DNA of 40,117 nucleotides from Mesorhizobium sp. STM 4661. GTDB lineage: Bacteria; Pseudomonadota; Alphaproteobacteria; Rhizobiales; Rhizobiaceae. Made by a program: the position numbers and the translations under genes. The notes under the pieces were generated by a model. It saw nothing but the letters and a program-made list of their open reading frames with translations, did not search any database and was not told where the DNA came from. Location: positions 1 to 40,117 of the forward strand of contig NZ_CAAF010000041.1 of NCBI RefSeq assembly GCF_000359125.1. Direction: 5' to 3'. Position 1 is the stretch's first letter; every line of letters begins with the position of its first letter. Of this stretch, positions 1 through 8,436 are shown in pieces.

Positions 1-1
1 C

Positions 2-1021
2 GGCGACGTCGGCTCGTTCGATGGTGCTGAGAACTTCGACCACGAGGACGGCGACATTCAGGACACCTACGCCAAGAACGCCCGCTTCAACCTGAAGACC
101 TGGACCGGCCAGGAAACCGAGCTCGGCACCTTGAAGACCTACACCGAGACCCGCTTCAACTTCGGCAACCGTAACCGGCACGTCAGCAGCACATACGTCC
201 CCGGTCCCGATCCGGACGGCGCGGGTCCACTGCCCCCGCTGCCAGGTGAGACAATCATTGTCAATAACCCTGCCGAAAACAAAGGCGTTTCACTGAACTT
301 TGCCTGGATTCAGCTCGGTGGCCTGCGGGTCGGTAAGGACGAATCGGCCTTCGATACGTTCATCGGCTACGCCGGCAGCGTCATCCAGGATACGCTGGTT
401 CCCTACGGTGGCTTCGACACCAACGTCGTCCAGTACTACTTCGACGCCGGCAACGGCTTCTCGGCCGTGGTCTCGCTCGAAGAAGGTTACGGCTCCTACA
501 CGATCGACAGCTATGTTCCGCATGTCGTCGGCGGCGTGAAGTGGACGCAGGGCTGGGGCGCCATCACCGGCGTCGTTGCCTATGACAGCAATTACGAAGA
601 GGTGTCCGGCAAGGTTCGCCTGGACGTGACTGCGACCAGCGAACTGTCGCTGTTCATCATGGCCGGCTACGGCACGGATGACAACCTCGACGATCCGACT
701 TGGGCAACCCCGGCCGGCGGTCGCGGCATGTACAAGACGTGGGGCGGCAACTGGGCAGTCTGGGGCGGCGGCACCTACCAGTTCAACGAGAAGACCTCGT
801 TCAACGTCCAGGCATCGTATGACGACTGGGAGAACCTCGGCATCGCCGCGAACGTCGCCTACGATATCGTCCCCGGCCTGACGATCACGGCCGAAGTCGA
901 CTACGTGCGCACAGGCAACTTTGACAACATTGGTGATGGTTCGGGCCGCAATTACAACTGGACCAATGCCGACAGCGAAGACAGCCTCGGCGGCATCCTC
1001 CGCTTCCAGCGCTCATTCTAA
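2..1021 (+). CDS. Porin, Omp2/RopA family, 3' part
   Basis: This is the C-terminal part of an outer-membrane beta-barrel porin for passive diffusion of small solutes. The reading frame is open from base 2, so the start and signal peptide lie outside the window. Recognisable blocks shared with the complete porin at 20727-21872 are GLRVGKDE, IGYAG, IDSYVPHVVGG, YDSNYEEVSGKVRLDV, GGNWAVWGGGTY and the C-terminal strand ending in Phe (LRFQRSF), the usual beta-barrel assembly signal. Compared with the second copy it carries a longer Pro/Gly-rich loop near 200-260, probably a surface loop or part of the constriction loop. A strong hairpin terminator follows 29 bases after the stop, so the gene appears to be the last of its transcript. 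The family assignment is secure; substrate preference cannot be read from the sequence. Confidence 0.93.
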   Translation, partial: GDVGSFDGAENFDHEDGDIQDTYAKNARFNLKTWTGQETELGTLKTYTETRFNFGNRNRHVSSTYVPGPDPDGAGPLPPLPGETIIVNNPAENKGVSLNFAWIQLGGLRVGKDESAFDTFIGYAGSVIQDTLVPYGGFDTNVVQYYFDAGNGFSAVVSLEEGYGSYTIDSYVPHVVGGVKWTQGWGAITGVVAYDSNYEEVSGKVRLDVTATSELSLFIMAGYGTDDNLDDPTWATPAGGRGMYKTWGGNWAVWGGGTYQFNEKTSFNVQASYDDWENLGIAANVAYDIVPGLTITAEVDYVRTGNFDNIGDGSGRNYNWTNADSEDSLGGILRFQRSF

Positions 1022-1049
1022 GGGCTGGACTTAATACAAGTGCAATTCC

Positions 1050-1083
1050 AGCCCGGGCGCACCAACGCCCGGGCTGTTTTGTT
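1050..1083 (+). terminator. Rho-independent terminator of the first porin
   Basis: Bases 1051-1059 (GCCCGGGCG) pair perfectly with 1066-1074 around a 6-base loop, and a flanking A-T pair extends the stem. A short T tract (TTTT) follows at 1077-1080. Confidence 0.85.
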
Positions 1084-1260
1084 TCGTGACTGGACCAAGG
1101 CAAACAGAAGGAACAGGGGGAATCGGTAGCTGAATAGAGTCCGTGGGATGATTTCGTGGGATCCGTTGATGGCGGATGAAATCACAACTGCGTGATCAAA
1201 CCTCTTGAAAGGACGCTCCCAAGCGGATAGGGCTGATCTATCCACTCGGGGGTGTGGCGA

Positions 1261-2331
1261 ATGATGACGACCGAAGCGATTCAAGAGGATGAGCCCTCTG
1301 ATCATTTTTCGATGTTTTCTTCTCAGATTTCCAAGATAAAATACAGTTACAACAAGATACGGGAAGTAAAGTCGTACAGGGTCGGAGAGCTGTTTTCAGC
1401 ATACCGGGACATACTTTGGGATGATGGGCGGCATAAATACAATGTCAGCTCCTTCATCGGCGAGATAGATGAGATACTCCTCGGGGAGCGTTTCAGCGCC
1501 TTTGACCAAAGCACCCTGGACAACCTTATCGGCACCTTGCGCCAGCGCGGCAACAGCAACGCAACCATCAACCGGAAGATGGCTGCCCTCAGCAAACTGC
1601 TGCGCAAGGCTCACAAGATGGGAGATATCCACAGCCTGCCCGAGTTCCGCCGCCAGAAGGAGCGGGCGGGACGGATTCGCTTCCTGGAAAGGGACGAAGA
1701 GGCACGACTGTTCGCCGCCATCAAAAGCCGCAGCGAGGACGCTTACCGGCTCTCCGTTTTTCTCGTCGATACCGGATGCCGTCTCGGCGAGGCGCTCGGC
1801 TTGATCTGGAACGATATCCAGGAGCATCGCGTCAGTTTCTGGATTACCAAATCCGGCCGCAGCCGCACCATTCCGATGACCGAACGGGTAAAAGAGGTGA
1901 TCAAGCTGCCGGTCACCGAGGGCCGCCGGCCCAAGGGTCCGTTCACCAAACTCAGCCAGGCGCAGTTTCGCGCCATATGGAACGATGCCAAAGCCGAGGT
2001 CGGTCTTGGCGCCGACGATCAGGTAGTGCCGCACATCCTGCGCCACACCTGTGCCTCGCGTCTTGTCCAGGGCGGCATCGACATCAGGCGCGTGCAGATG
2101 TGGCTCGGCCACCAGACGCTTTCGATGACCATGCGTTACGCGCATCTCGCCACCAACGACCTCGACGGTTGCGTCACCGTGCTGGAAACGCCCCGCGGCG
2201 AAGCGGCGGTTGGGAGGGCTGAAAGCTCTGTGTTTTCGTCTCCATTGACGGCGCCTTCCGCATCGCCGAGCAAGCAGAAGGCGGAGCCGGCGGACGCAAA
2301 GGCACCGAGGAAAAGCTCGAAAGCCAAGTAG
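1261..2331 (+). CDS. Tyrosine recombinase / phage-type integrase
   Basis: A site-specific tyrosine recombinase of about 356 residues, which cuts and rejoins DNA through a 3'-phosphotyrosine. An N-terminal SAM-like DNA-binding part (residues about 40-125) precedes the catalytic domain. The full catalytic set is visible: Arg174 in DTGCRLGEAL, Lys197, His258 and Arg261 in HILRH, His284 in WLGHQ and Tyr293 in MRYAHL. The last 50 residues are a basic, Ala/Lys/Pro-rich tail beyond the usual fold. I chose ATG 1261 because a GGGGG stretch lies 8-9 bases upstream; GTG 1252 or ATG 1264 are possible. No tRNA, excisionase or other phage gene is adjacent. It may therefore be a domesticated recombinase or a remnant of an element; which of the two cannot be decided here. 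Confidence 0.9.
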   Translation: MMTTEAIQEDEPSDHFSMFSSQISKIKYSYNKIREVKSYRVGELFSAYRDILWDDGRHKYNVSSFIGEIDEILLGERFSAFDQSTLDNLIGTLRQRGNSNATINRKMAALSKLLRKAHKMGDIHSLPEFRRQKERAGRIRFLERDEEARLFAAIKSRSEDAYRLSVFLVDTGCRLGEALGLIWNDIQEHRVSFWITKSGRSRTIPMTERVKEVIKLPVTEGRRPKGPFTKLSQAQFRAIWNDAKAEVGLGADDQVVPHILRHTCASRLVQGGIDIRRVQMWLGHQTLSMTMRYAHLATNDLDGCVTVLETPRGEAAVGRAESSVFSSPLTAPSASPSKQKAEPADAKAPRKSSKAK

Positions 2332-2362
2332 GCCCAGTACCATTTTCTATACTGTTGTAACG

Positions 2363-2394
2363 ACCCCAGGGCCGATCAGGTCTTGGGGTTTTAC
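2363..2394 (+). terminator. Rho-independent terminator after the integrase gene
   Basis: Bases 2363-2373 pair with 2379-2389 (11 pairs including two G-T pairs) around the loop GATCA, followed by TTTTA. It lies between the converging integrase and hydrolase genes. The T tract is on the plus side, so it mainly serves the integrase gene. Confidence 0.75.
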
Positions 2395-2395
2395 T

Positions 2396-3277
2396 TTATC
2401 TGAACTTGAGCTCCGCTCGATCCAGAAAAGCAGCGATGGCGCCGGGCAGGCCGCCGGTCTCGAGGAAAGGCGCGTGGCCCTGGCCCTCGACCGTGATCGT
2501 CTCGATATCGCGATGCCGTTTTCGCATCTGTTCCAGCGTTTCGACCGAAAGCAGTTTCGAATTGGCGCCGCGTATGGCCAGCAGCGGGATCGCCGCCAGC
2601 GCCTCGAATTGCGGCCACAGATCAGGCAGCGGCCGCGTCAGATCGAGGCCGGCCAGCGTGTCGATCAATCTTGGGTCGAAATCCGGCATCAGCCCTTCCC
2701 CTGTCTCGCGGTAGAGGGCCGACACCATCCGCTCCCAATCCGAAACGCTCAGGGCAGGGAAGTCGCCGCCATGCACGGCGAGCTGGGCACTGATCGCCTC
2801 GGCACGGGTTTTCGGCTTCGGTGAAGGGTCGAGATAGGAGCGGATATGGGCGAAGCCGTCAGCCTCGACCACCGGGCCGATGTCGTTGAGGACAATGGCT
2901 TTCAGCACGAATGGCTTGATCGCGCCGAGCACATGGATGATCAGCCCGCCGCGCGACGTGCCGATGAAGGCCGCTTCCTCGATCTCCAGCGCCGCCAGCC
3001 CGGTTAGGATATCGCCGGCCTCGATGGCAGGATTGTAGTGGCTGATATCGGGGTCATAGGCGGACTGTCCGCGGCCGCGATAGTCGAAGGCGACAACCTT
3101 TCTCGCTGCCTGCCTCGACAGATGCAGCGCCAGCTCGTGGAAGTCGCGGCAATTGCGGGTCAGGCCCGGCAGGCAGACGACCGGCCAATGGTCGGAGTTT
3201 GTTTCGCCATGGATGCGAGCGTGGAGTTTGAGCCCGTCTGGCGCGGCGTAGAAGAAATCTGAAAAGCCTTCGGCCAT
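2396..3277 (-). CDS. Alpha/beta hydrolase
   Basis: A cytoplasmic alpha/beta-fold hydrolase of 293 residues without a signal peptide. The nucleophile elbow G-T-S-R-G puts the catalytic Ser at residue 108. The oxyanion region is CLPGLTRN near residue 35, DYRGRG follows near residue 65, and the catalytic His is His268 in GQGHAPFLE. The cap region (about 135-215) is of usual size. The family covers esterases, lactonases and C-C hydrolases, and the sequence alone does not name the substrate. ATG 3277 is the first Met and begins the conserved part directly. The gene is read in the same direction as the lytic transglycosylase but is separated from it by more than 300 bases carrying a large inverted repeat, so they probably do not share a transcript. 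Confidence 0.9.
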   Translation of the reverse strand: MAEGFSDFFYAAPDGLKLHARIHGETNSDHWPVVCLPGLTRNCRDFHELALHLSRQAARKVVAFDYRGRGQSAYDPDISHYNPAIEAGDILTGLAALEIEEAAFIGTSRGGLIIHVLGAIKPFVLKAIVLNDIGPVVEADGFAHIRSYLDPSPKPKTRAEAISAQLAVHGGDFPALSVSDWERMVSALYRETGEGLMPDFDPRLIDTLAGLDLTRPLPDLWPQFEALAAIPLLAIRGANSKLLSVETLEQMRKRHRDIETITVEGQGHAPFLETGGLPGAIAAFLDRAELKFR

Positions 3278-3359
3278 CTGAACTCGAATCCTTCCGCCCG
3301 CCGGATCATCCTGACTGGCTACAGGCGAGGGCGGGTATGGTCAAATCGGGAAAGGCGGA

Positions 3360-3570
3360 TCGGCGAAACTGCCAATCTCCCCCCTCGTGGGGGAGATGCC
3401 CGGCAGGGCAGAGGGGGGTGTGAAGGATCGCCAGCGTTCGGTTCACATTGAGAGCCTGAGAGCTAGCCTGAGGGCGCATTTGCGATTGGTTGACAGGTTG
3501 GAGGGACAGCGCCCCCCTCTGTCCTACCGGACATCTCCCCCACGAGGGGGGAGATCGGCAGCTTCGCCGA
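3360..3570. repeat. Intergenic element with two 60-bp inverted arms
   Basis: The gap 3278-3592 holds no gene. The left arm (3360-3419) and the right arm (3511-3570) are inverted copies matching at 54 of 60 positions around a 91-base spacer. Each arm has its own perfect hairpin, ATCTCCCCC / GGGGGAGAT with loop CTCGT. All six differences are transitions. Four of them become G-U pairs if the minus strand is transcribed, which is the direction of both neighbouring genes. This matches the general form of rhizobial intergenic mosaic elements; the family name is inferred. An open frame crosses it but is only a by-product of the repeat. Confidence 0.85.
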
Positions 3571-3592
3571 CGTCGCTTTTTGAACGGCCGCT

Positions 3593-5635
3593 TCAACTCC
3601 GCCCGTTCACCAGATCTCCAACGATGTCGTACTTGCCGGAAATACGCATCTTGTAGACCTCGTAGTTCTCCATCACGCGCTGGACGTAACTTCTTGTTTC
3701 CGTGTAGGGAATCCGCTCGATCCAGTCGACGACGGCGTCCACGTCCTTGCCGCGCGGGTCGCCATATTTGGCCACCCACTGGGCGGCGCGATTGGGGCCG
3801 GCATTGTAGCCGGCGAAGGTCAGCACATAGGAGCCGTTGAAGCGGCCGAGCTGCTCGCCGAGGAAGGCGGCGCCCAGCGTCGCATTGTAACCGGCATCGG
3901 TGGTCAGCCGCGCCTGCGAGAAAGCCATGCCGGCCTTCTTCGCCAATTGCCTGGCGGTCCCCGGCATGAGCTGCAAGAGCCCGCGCGCGCCGGCGCTGGA
4001 GACCGCGCCGATGTTGAATTCGCTTTCCTGGCGGGCGATCGCATAGGCCAGCGCCTTGCCGGAGCCCGAAATGTTGGCGGTGTCGGGAATGACGCCGAGC
4101 GGATGCGACAGCGCGCCGACGTCGATGCCGCGCGCGCCGGCGATCTTGCCGACTTTCAGCGCCAGGAAATGGTTGCCCTGCTTTTCCGCCATCACGGCCA
4201 GCAGCGCCAGTTCTCCCGGACTGGTCAATTGCCCGGCGAGGTCGCGGTAAAGCGTATCGGCATAGCGTTCGTAGCCGGCCTCCTGCAGCCGCCTGATGGC
4301 GCCGACGGCCTCGCGGTCGGCGAAATTGCGGCGGTCGGTGGCGCTCGGCGAGGGATAGGCGATGCTGAGGACCTGCCGGCCGACGCGCTCGCCGGCGAGC
4401 TGGCCGTAGAAGGTGGTGCCGTATGTGGCGGCGCGGGTGAAATAGTCCTTCGCGCTGCCGGGACCGCCGGCTTCGGCGGCGCGGCCGAGCCAGTAATAGG
4501 CGCGTGACAGCGACATCGGCCCCTGGGCGAGATCGGCGATGCGGGCAAAATGCTTGGCGGCGGTGTCGGGGTCGTTGAGGCCGCGCAGCGCGTACCAGCC
4601 GGCATGGAACTCCGCTTCCGCGGCGTTGGTGGCGCTTTCGGCGGCGTGTGCCGCGACGATTTTATAGGCGGTCTTCATGTCGCCCTGGTCGACCAGTTCG
4701 CGCGACAGGACCCGGCGCTCGACCCACCAGGCGTCCGGATCGACCAGCGCGTCACGGTCGGCCGGCGCCTGCATAACCACCGCTGCGGCGTCGGAAAACT
4801 TCTCCTGCTTGCGCAGATATTCGGCCTCGGCGAAGAGATAGCCGGCAGCCCGCTGCGCCGTCGGCACCGCCTTCAGCAGCTTGGCGGCGTTCTTGTCGCC
4901 CCTGGATACCGCCGCCCAGGCGTCGGCCAGCGGCTCGGCGCCCGCGAGACCGGCGACGCGCAGCGCGGAATTGACCCGGTCGGCATAGAACATGCGCTCC
5001 ATGCGGAAACGGTGGTCGGTTGCCGGGATGAGCTTGCCGAACTCCTTGATGATATCGGCCTCATCCTTGGCTTCGAGCTTTTCAGTGCGCCAGAACGGCG
5101 ACAGCACCGAGCGCGCCGCCTTGGCGTTGCCCAGCGCCAGGTAGGAGCGTGCCAGGATCACCACGCCCTCGAATGTCCGCGGCTGGCTGCCGCCAAAGGC
5201 CTGGATAGCGACTTGCGGGGCGGGGTTCTCGCGGTAGAGCGCGCGCTCGCTGTTCTCGCGCAAGGCCATCGTGCCCGGCCAGGTCGGCAGCATCTTGGCG
5301 GCATCGGCAATGTCGCCGCTCGGCACCTGGTCGCCGCCATAGAGCGCGATCGCCCAGGCAAGGATATGCCGGTCGAGCGAATTGGCCGGCAGGCTCTCGC
5401 GCACCTGGCGCGCACGGGCAATGTCGTTGGCCGCCAGCGCATCGAGGCCGCTCCTCAGCCTGGCGATGCCGGCGGACGGGGAGGGGTCTTGCTTGTCTTG
5501 CAAGCTGGGCATCGGGATGGCCGACGTGACCTGCGCATCGACGTTGCTGCCAACCGCCACGCCCGGCACCAGCATGGCAGCGACGCCAAGCAGAGCGAGA
5601 AGGTGAGGCCGTCCGGTCGGCATGGTTTGCGTCAT
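3593..5635 (-). CDS. slt: Soluble lytic murein transglycosylase (Slt70-like)
   Basis: An exported enzyme of about 680 residues that cleaves the MurNAc-GlcNAc bond of peptidoglycan and leaves 1,6-anhydro-MurNAc ends. It starts with a hydrophobic signal segment (LLALLGVAAMLVPGVAVG). A long Ala-rich helical superhelix region follows (about 45-500). The C-terminal SLT domain contains the catalytic Glu in IARQESEF, then GARGLLQLMPGTA and FAGYNAGPNRA, the standard signatures. The open frame extends to a TTG at 5656. ATG 5635 and ATG 5623 are better candidates, and an AGGA stretch lies directly before 5635, about 12 bases from 5623. The gene is divergent from dapA across a repeat-rich gap. Assignment is secure; the exact start is uncertain by a few codons. 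Confidence 0.93.
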   Translation of the reverse strand: MTQTMPTGRPHLLALLGVAAMLVPGVAVGSNVDAQVTSAIPMPSLQDKQDPSPSAGIARLRSGLDALAANDIARARQVRESLPANSLDRHILAWAIALYGGDQVPSGDIADAAKMLPTWPGTMALRENSERALYRENPAPQVAIQAFGGSQPRTFEGVVILARSYLALGNAKAARSVLSPFWRTEKLEAKDEADIIKEFGKLIPATDHRFRMERMFYADRVNSALRVAGLAGAEPLADAWAAVSRGDKNAAKLLKAVPTAQRAAGYLFAEAEYLRKQEKFSDAAAVVMQAPADRDALVDPDAWWVERRVLSRELVDQGDMKTAYKIVAAHAAESATNAAEAEFHAGWYALRGLNDPDTAAKHFARIADLAQGPMSLSRAYYWLGRAAEAGGPGSAKDYFTRAATYGTTFYGQLAGERVGRQVLSIAYPSPSATDRRNFADREAVGAIRRLQEAGYERYADTLYRDLAGQLTSPGELALLAVMAEKQGNHFLALKVGKIAGARGIDVGALSHPLGVIPDTANISGSGKALAYAIARQESEFNIGAVSSAGARGLLQLMPGTARQLAKKAGMAFSQARLTTDAGYNATLGAAFLGEQLGRFNGSYVLTFAGYNAGPNRAAQWVAKYGDPRGKDVDAVVDWIERIPYTETRSYVQRVMENYEVYKMRISGKYDIVGDLVNGRS

Positions 5636-5746
5636 TCCTGTCGTTGCACGGACCAAAAGGCACAGATGTTCTGAAGCCTAGCCGGTCGTGGTGAAGAGCA
5701 CGTAAACAAAAGCTTATCGAGGTCGTTCAAATTGCGCTTGCTGGCA

Positions 5747-5845
5747 CTAAAGCGCGTCCGTCTGAACGATTCGTGCGACGCGCTTTAGTTCTTGTTTTAT
5801 GCATGTCGTCATCCCAAAACCGGTCTCCACTTTTGGGCGACATGC
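5747..5845. repeat. Double palindromic intergenic repeat
   Basis: Two adjacent inverted repeats lie in the slt-dapA gap (5636-5964), which has no gene. The first is perfect, CTAAAGCGCGTC (5747-5758) against GACGCGCTTTAG (5777-5788). The second has outer arms GCATGTCG (5801-5808) and CGACATGC (5838-5845) and inner arms CCCAAAA / TTTTGGG. Its core, read on the minus strand, is related to the palindrome after rsh at 13205-13273, so this is a dispersed repeat family and not a gene-specific signal. It lies about 120 bases before the dapA start and could affect the dapA leader. Confidence 0.8.
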
Positions 5846-5964
5846 ATTGCTGCCATGCTTGCCGCGCAACAATGTCGAGACTATGGTGCGCCGCTTCGCT
5901 TTCGGCTAGAAGGCGCGCGACAATAAATACCAAGAACCAGAGAAGTCCCAAGGAGTTGGACGAC

Positions 5965-6846
5965 ATGCTGAGAGGCTCGCTCACCGCGCTCGTGACACCG
6001 TTCGAAAAGAGCGGTCGTTTCGACGAGAAAGCCTTTCGCGCCTTCATTGCCTGGCAACTCGCCGAAGGCACGAAGGGCCTGGTTCCGGTCGGCACGACAG
6101 GCGAGTCGCCGACGCTGTCGCATGACGAGCACCGCCATGTCGTCAAGGTGTGCGTCGAGGTGGCCAAGGGCCGTGTTCCCGTCGTCGCCGGCGCCGGCTC
6201 CAACAACACCGAAGAGGCGGTCGGTCTGGTCCAGTATGCCGAAAAGGCCGGTGCCGACGCGGCACTCGTCGTCACGCCCTACTACAACAGGCCGACGCAG
6301 CGCGGCCTCTATGCGCATTTCGCCGCCGTCGCCAAGGCGACCAGCCTGCCGATCATCATCTACAACATCCCGCCACGCTCGGTGATCGACATGATGCCCG
6401 AGACGATGGGGCGACTGGCGCACGACTTCAAGAACATCGTCGGCGTCAAGGACGCCACCGGCAAGGTCGAGCGGGTCTCCGAGCAGCGCGCCACCTGCGG
6501 CAAGGATTTCATCCAGCTTTCGGGCGAGGATGCCTCCGCGCTCGGCTTCAACGCCCATGGCGGCGTCGGCTGCATCTCGGTGACGTCGAATGTCGCGCCC
6601 AGGCTCTGCGCCGAATTCCAGGAGGCGACGCTTTCCGGCGACAGCGCCAAGGCGCTGGATCTGCAGGACCGCTTGCTGCCGCTGCACAAGGCGATCTTCC
6701 TGGAGCCCGGCGTGTCCGGCGCGAAATACGCGCTGTCGAAGCTCGGCAAGGTCGAGAACGTGCTGCGCTCGCCGCTGATGACGGTCGAAGCCTCGACCGC
6801 CGAGAAGATCGATGCGGCGATGAAGCACGCCGGCTTGATAAACTAG
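5965..6846 (+). CDS. dapA: 4-hydroxy-tetrahydrodipicolinate synthase
   Basis: DapA condenses pyruvate with aspartate semialdehyde, the first committed step of the diaminopimelate and lysine pathway, in the cytoplasm. The product is a 293-residue TIM barrel. Visible signatures are [10 protein letters not shown] (Thr44/Thr45), PYYNRPTQ, Tyr133 and Arg138 in IYNIPPR, and Schiff-base Lys162 in GVKDATGK. These positions match the well-known enzyme almost residue for residue. The frame is open for 64 codons upstream, but ATG 5965 has AGGAG nine bases before it and begins the conserved sequence. smpB follows after 25 bases, so the two are likely co-transcribed. Diaminopimelate feeds peptidoglycan synthesis, which suits the divergent lytic transglycosylase next door. 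Confidence 0.97.
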   Translation: MLRGSLTALVTPFEKSGRFDEKAFRAFIAWQLAEGTKGLVPVGTTGESPTLSHDEHRHVVKVCVEVAKGRVPVVAGAGSNNTEEAVGLVQYAEKAGADAALVVTPYYNRPTQRGLYAHFAAVAKATSLPIIIYNIPPRSVIDMMPETMGRLAHDFKNIVGVKDATGKVERVSEQRATCGKDFIQLSGEDASALGFNAHGGVGCISVTSNVAPRLCAEFQEATLSGDSAKALDLQDRLLPLHKAIFLEPGVSGAKYALSKLGKVENVLRSPLMTVEASTAEKIDAAMKHAGLIN

Positions 6847-6871
6847 GGATGAGGCGCCACCTCTCCGCATC

Positions 6872-7351
6872 ATGAATCAAGTCCGAAAAGCCGATCCCAA
6901 CAACAAGACCGTTGCGGAAAACCGCAAGGCGCGGTTTTCCTATGAGGTGCTCGACACGATCGAGGCCGGCCTTGTGCTGACCGGCACCGAGGTCAAGTCG
7001 CTGCGCCAGGGTCAGGCCAACATCCAGGACAGCTACGCCTCGGTCGAAGGCGGCGAGATCTGGCTGATCAACTCCTATCTGCCGGAATATCTGCAAGCCA
7101 ACCGCTTCAACCACGAGCCGCGCCGACGCCGCAAGCTCCTGCTCAACAAGCGCGAGATGGCCAAGCTGTCGCAGAGCGTCGACCGCGAAGGCATGACGCT
7201 GGTGCCGCTGAAGATCTATTTCAACGACCAGGGCCGCGCCAAGCTGCTGCTCGCCGTCGGCCGCGGCAAGAAGCTGCATGACAAGCGCGAGACCGAGAAG
7301 CAGCGCGACTGGTCGCGTGAGAAGGGCCGGCTGCTGAAAGAGCGTGGGTAG
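6872..7351 (+). CDS. smpB: SsrA-binding protein SmpB
   Basis: SmpB binds tmRNA and brings it to stalled ribosomes for trans-translation. The 159-residue product has the usual length and fold: [10 protein letters not shown] at the start, [10 protein letters not shown], then a lysine/arginine-rich C-terminal tail ([15 protein letters not shown]) that inserts into the decoding channel. No clear Shine-Dalgarno sequence precedes ATG 6872, so translation may depend on coupling to dapA 25 bases upstream. Its last 8 bases overlap the GH25 gene. No tmRNA gene (ssrA) is seen in the window. Confidence 0.97.
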   Translation: MNQVRKADPNNKTVAENRKARFSYEVLDTIEAGLVLTGTEVKSLRQGQANIQDSYASVEGGEIWLINSYLPEYLQANRFNHEPRRRRKLLLNKREMAKLSQSVDREGMTLVPLKIYFNDQGRAKLLLAVGRGKKLHDKRETEKQRDWSREKGRLLKERG

Positions 7352-8075
7352 GCTGGGAACCGCTCTTTTGAAGAACCGGATCATCCGCTGGGGTGCGGCA
7401 AGTTTGGTCCTGGCGTGCCTCGTCGCGGCTAGCGGCTATTTCTACTTCCACACGTTTTCCCCGGACCGCGGCAGATATCCGGTCAGGGGCATCGACGTTT
7501 CCCATCATCAGGGTCCGATCGACTGGCGGCGTGTCGCCGCCGACGATGTCGCCTTCGCCGTCATCAAGGCGACCGAAGGCGGCGACCATGTCGATGATGC
7601 CTTCGCCGCCAATCTGCGTGAGGCCCGTGCCGCCGGTCTTGCCGTCGGCGCCTACCATTTCTTCACCTTCTGCAGGCCGGGTGCCGATCAGGCGAAGAAT
7701 TTCATCTCCATTGTGCCGCGCGATCAGCCTCTGCTGCCGCCGGTGGTGGATGTCGAATTCGGCGGTAATTGCCCGCGGCGGCCATCTCCTGAACAACTGA
7801 ATGTCGAACTCCAGGCGTTCCTCGGCCCTGTCGAGGCAGCGTTCGGCAAGCCGGCGATCGTCTATCTGACGGATGACGCCGCGGATGCCTATGCCGGGCA
7901 TATCGCGGGTCGCCCGCGCTGGGTCCGTTCGCTGGCGCTGCGGCCGAGCCATGACGACTGGATCTACTGGCAGTACCACAACAAAGGCCGCGTCGACGGC
8001 ATCGTCGGCGATGTCGACCTGAATGTCCTTCAGGGCGGGCAAGCGACGCTGGCCGAACTGTTTGCGGCACCCTGA
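7344..8075 (+). CDS. GH25 family muramidase, membrane-anchored or exported
   Basis: A 243-residue glycoside hydrolase family 25 (lysozyme) protein that would cut the beta-1,4 bond between MurNAc and GlcNAc. A transmembrane or signal segment spans about residues 15-37, after basic residues. The domain begins with [14 protein letters not shown] (Asp51), continues through AVIKATEGG and has the catalytic pair D-V-E at 136-138; a late VGDVDLN block completes the barrel. The start is GTG 7344, overlapping the smpB stop by 8 bases. This suggests coupled translation, although the two functions are unrelated. The protein may act in cell-wall remodelling; whether it is secreted or tethered is not clear. 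Confidence 0.88.
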   Translation: MGRLGTALLKNRIIRWGAASLVLACLVAASGYFYFHTFSPDRGRYPVRGIDVSHHQGPIDWRRVAADDVAFAVIKATEGGDHVDDAFAANLREARAAGLAVGAYHFFTFCRPGADQAKNFISIVPRDQPLLPPVVDVEFGGNCPRRPSPEQLNVELQAFLGPVEAAFGKPAIVYLTDDAADAYAGHIAGRPRWVRSLALRPSHDDWIYWQYHNKGRVDGIVGDVDLNVLQGGQATLAELFAAP

Positions 8076-8130
8076 TACGGGCATTGGCTGGCGATTTTCG
8101 ACCCGAACGTCGCCGCGTGTTGATCCATGA

Positions 8131-8436
8131 CTACGCGGCGTTCCGGCCGGTCTCCGCACTCACGAAGGTCAGCTTCAAACCGAGTGCTTCAGCCACCTTC
8201 ATGATCGTTGCAAATTCCGGGTTCCCTTCGCCGCTCAAGGCCTTGTAGAGAGCCTGCCGCGTCATGCCGGCCTTCTCTGCAAGCCTTGTCATGTTCCGCG
8301 CCCGCGCAATGACGCCAAGCGAATGAGCGATCTCCGCAGCGGTGCCGTCCTCGCAAGTCGCCGCCAGATACGCCTCGATCGCTTCTGGAGTGTCGAGATA
8401 CTCCGCGCCGTCAAAGGTTGTGACTTTTATCGCCAT
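8131..8436 (-). CDS. Antitoxin with helix-turn-helix, HI1420 family
   Basis: A 101-residue DNA-binding antitoxin. The N-terminal half (FDGAEYLDTPEAIEAYL) is the part typical of this addiction-module family. Residues about 50-95 form an Xre-like helix-turn-helix (RLAEKAGMTRQALYKALSGEGNPEF). ATG 8436 is chosen because AAGGA lies eight bases before it; the frame continues upstream only because it runs through the toxin gene. The antitoxin follows the toxin and overlaps it by 26 bases, the toxin-first order of HI1419/HI1420 modules. It would neutralise the toxin and repress the shared promoter. Confidence 0.88.
   Translation of the reverse strand: MAIKVTTFDGAEYLDTPEAIEAYLAATCEDGTAAEIAHSLGVIARARNMTRLAEKAGMTRQALYKALSGEGNPEFATIMKVAEALGLKLTFVSAETGRNAA

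Noticed and set aside
1022..1260. Possible attachment site or tRNA fragment beside the integrase
   Set aside because: No tRNA-like fold and no matching direct repeat on the other side of the gene could be seen.
3306..3779. A minus-strand open frame across the inverted repeat upstream of the hydrolase
   Set aside because: Its residues come from the palindromic repeat and the end of the transglycosylase gene in another frame; such frames recur wherever the repeat occurs.
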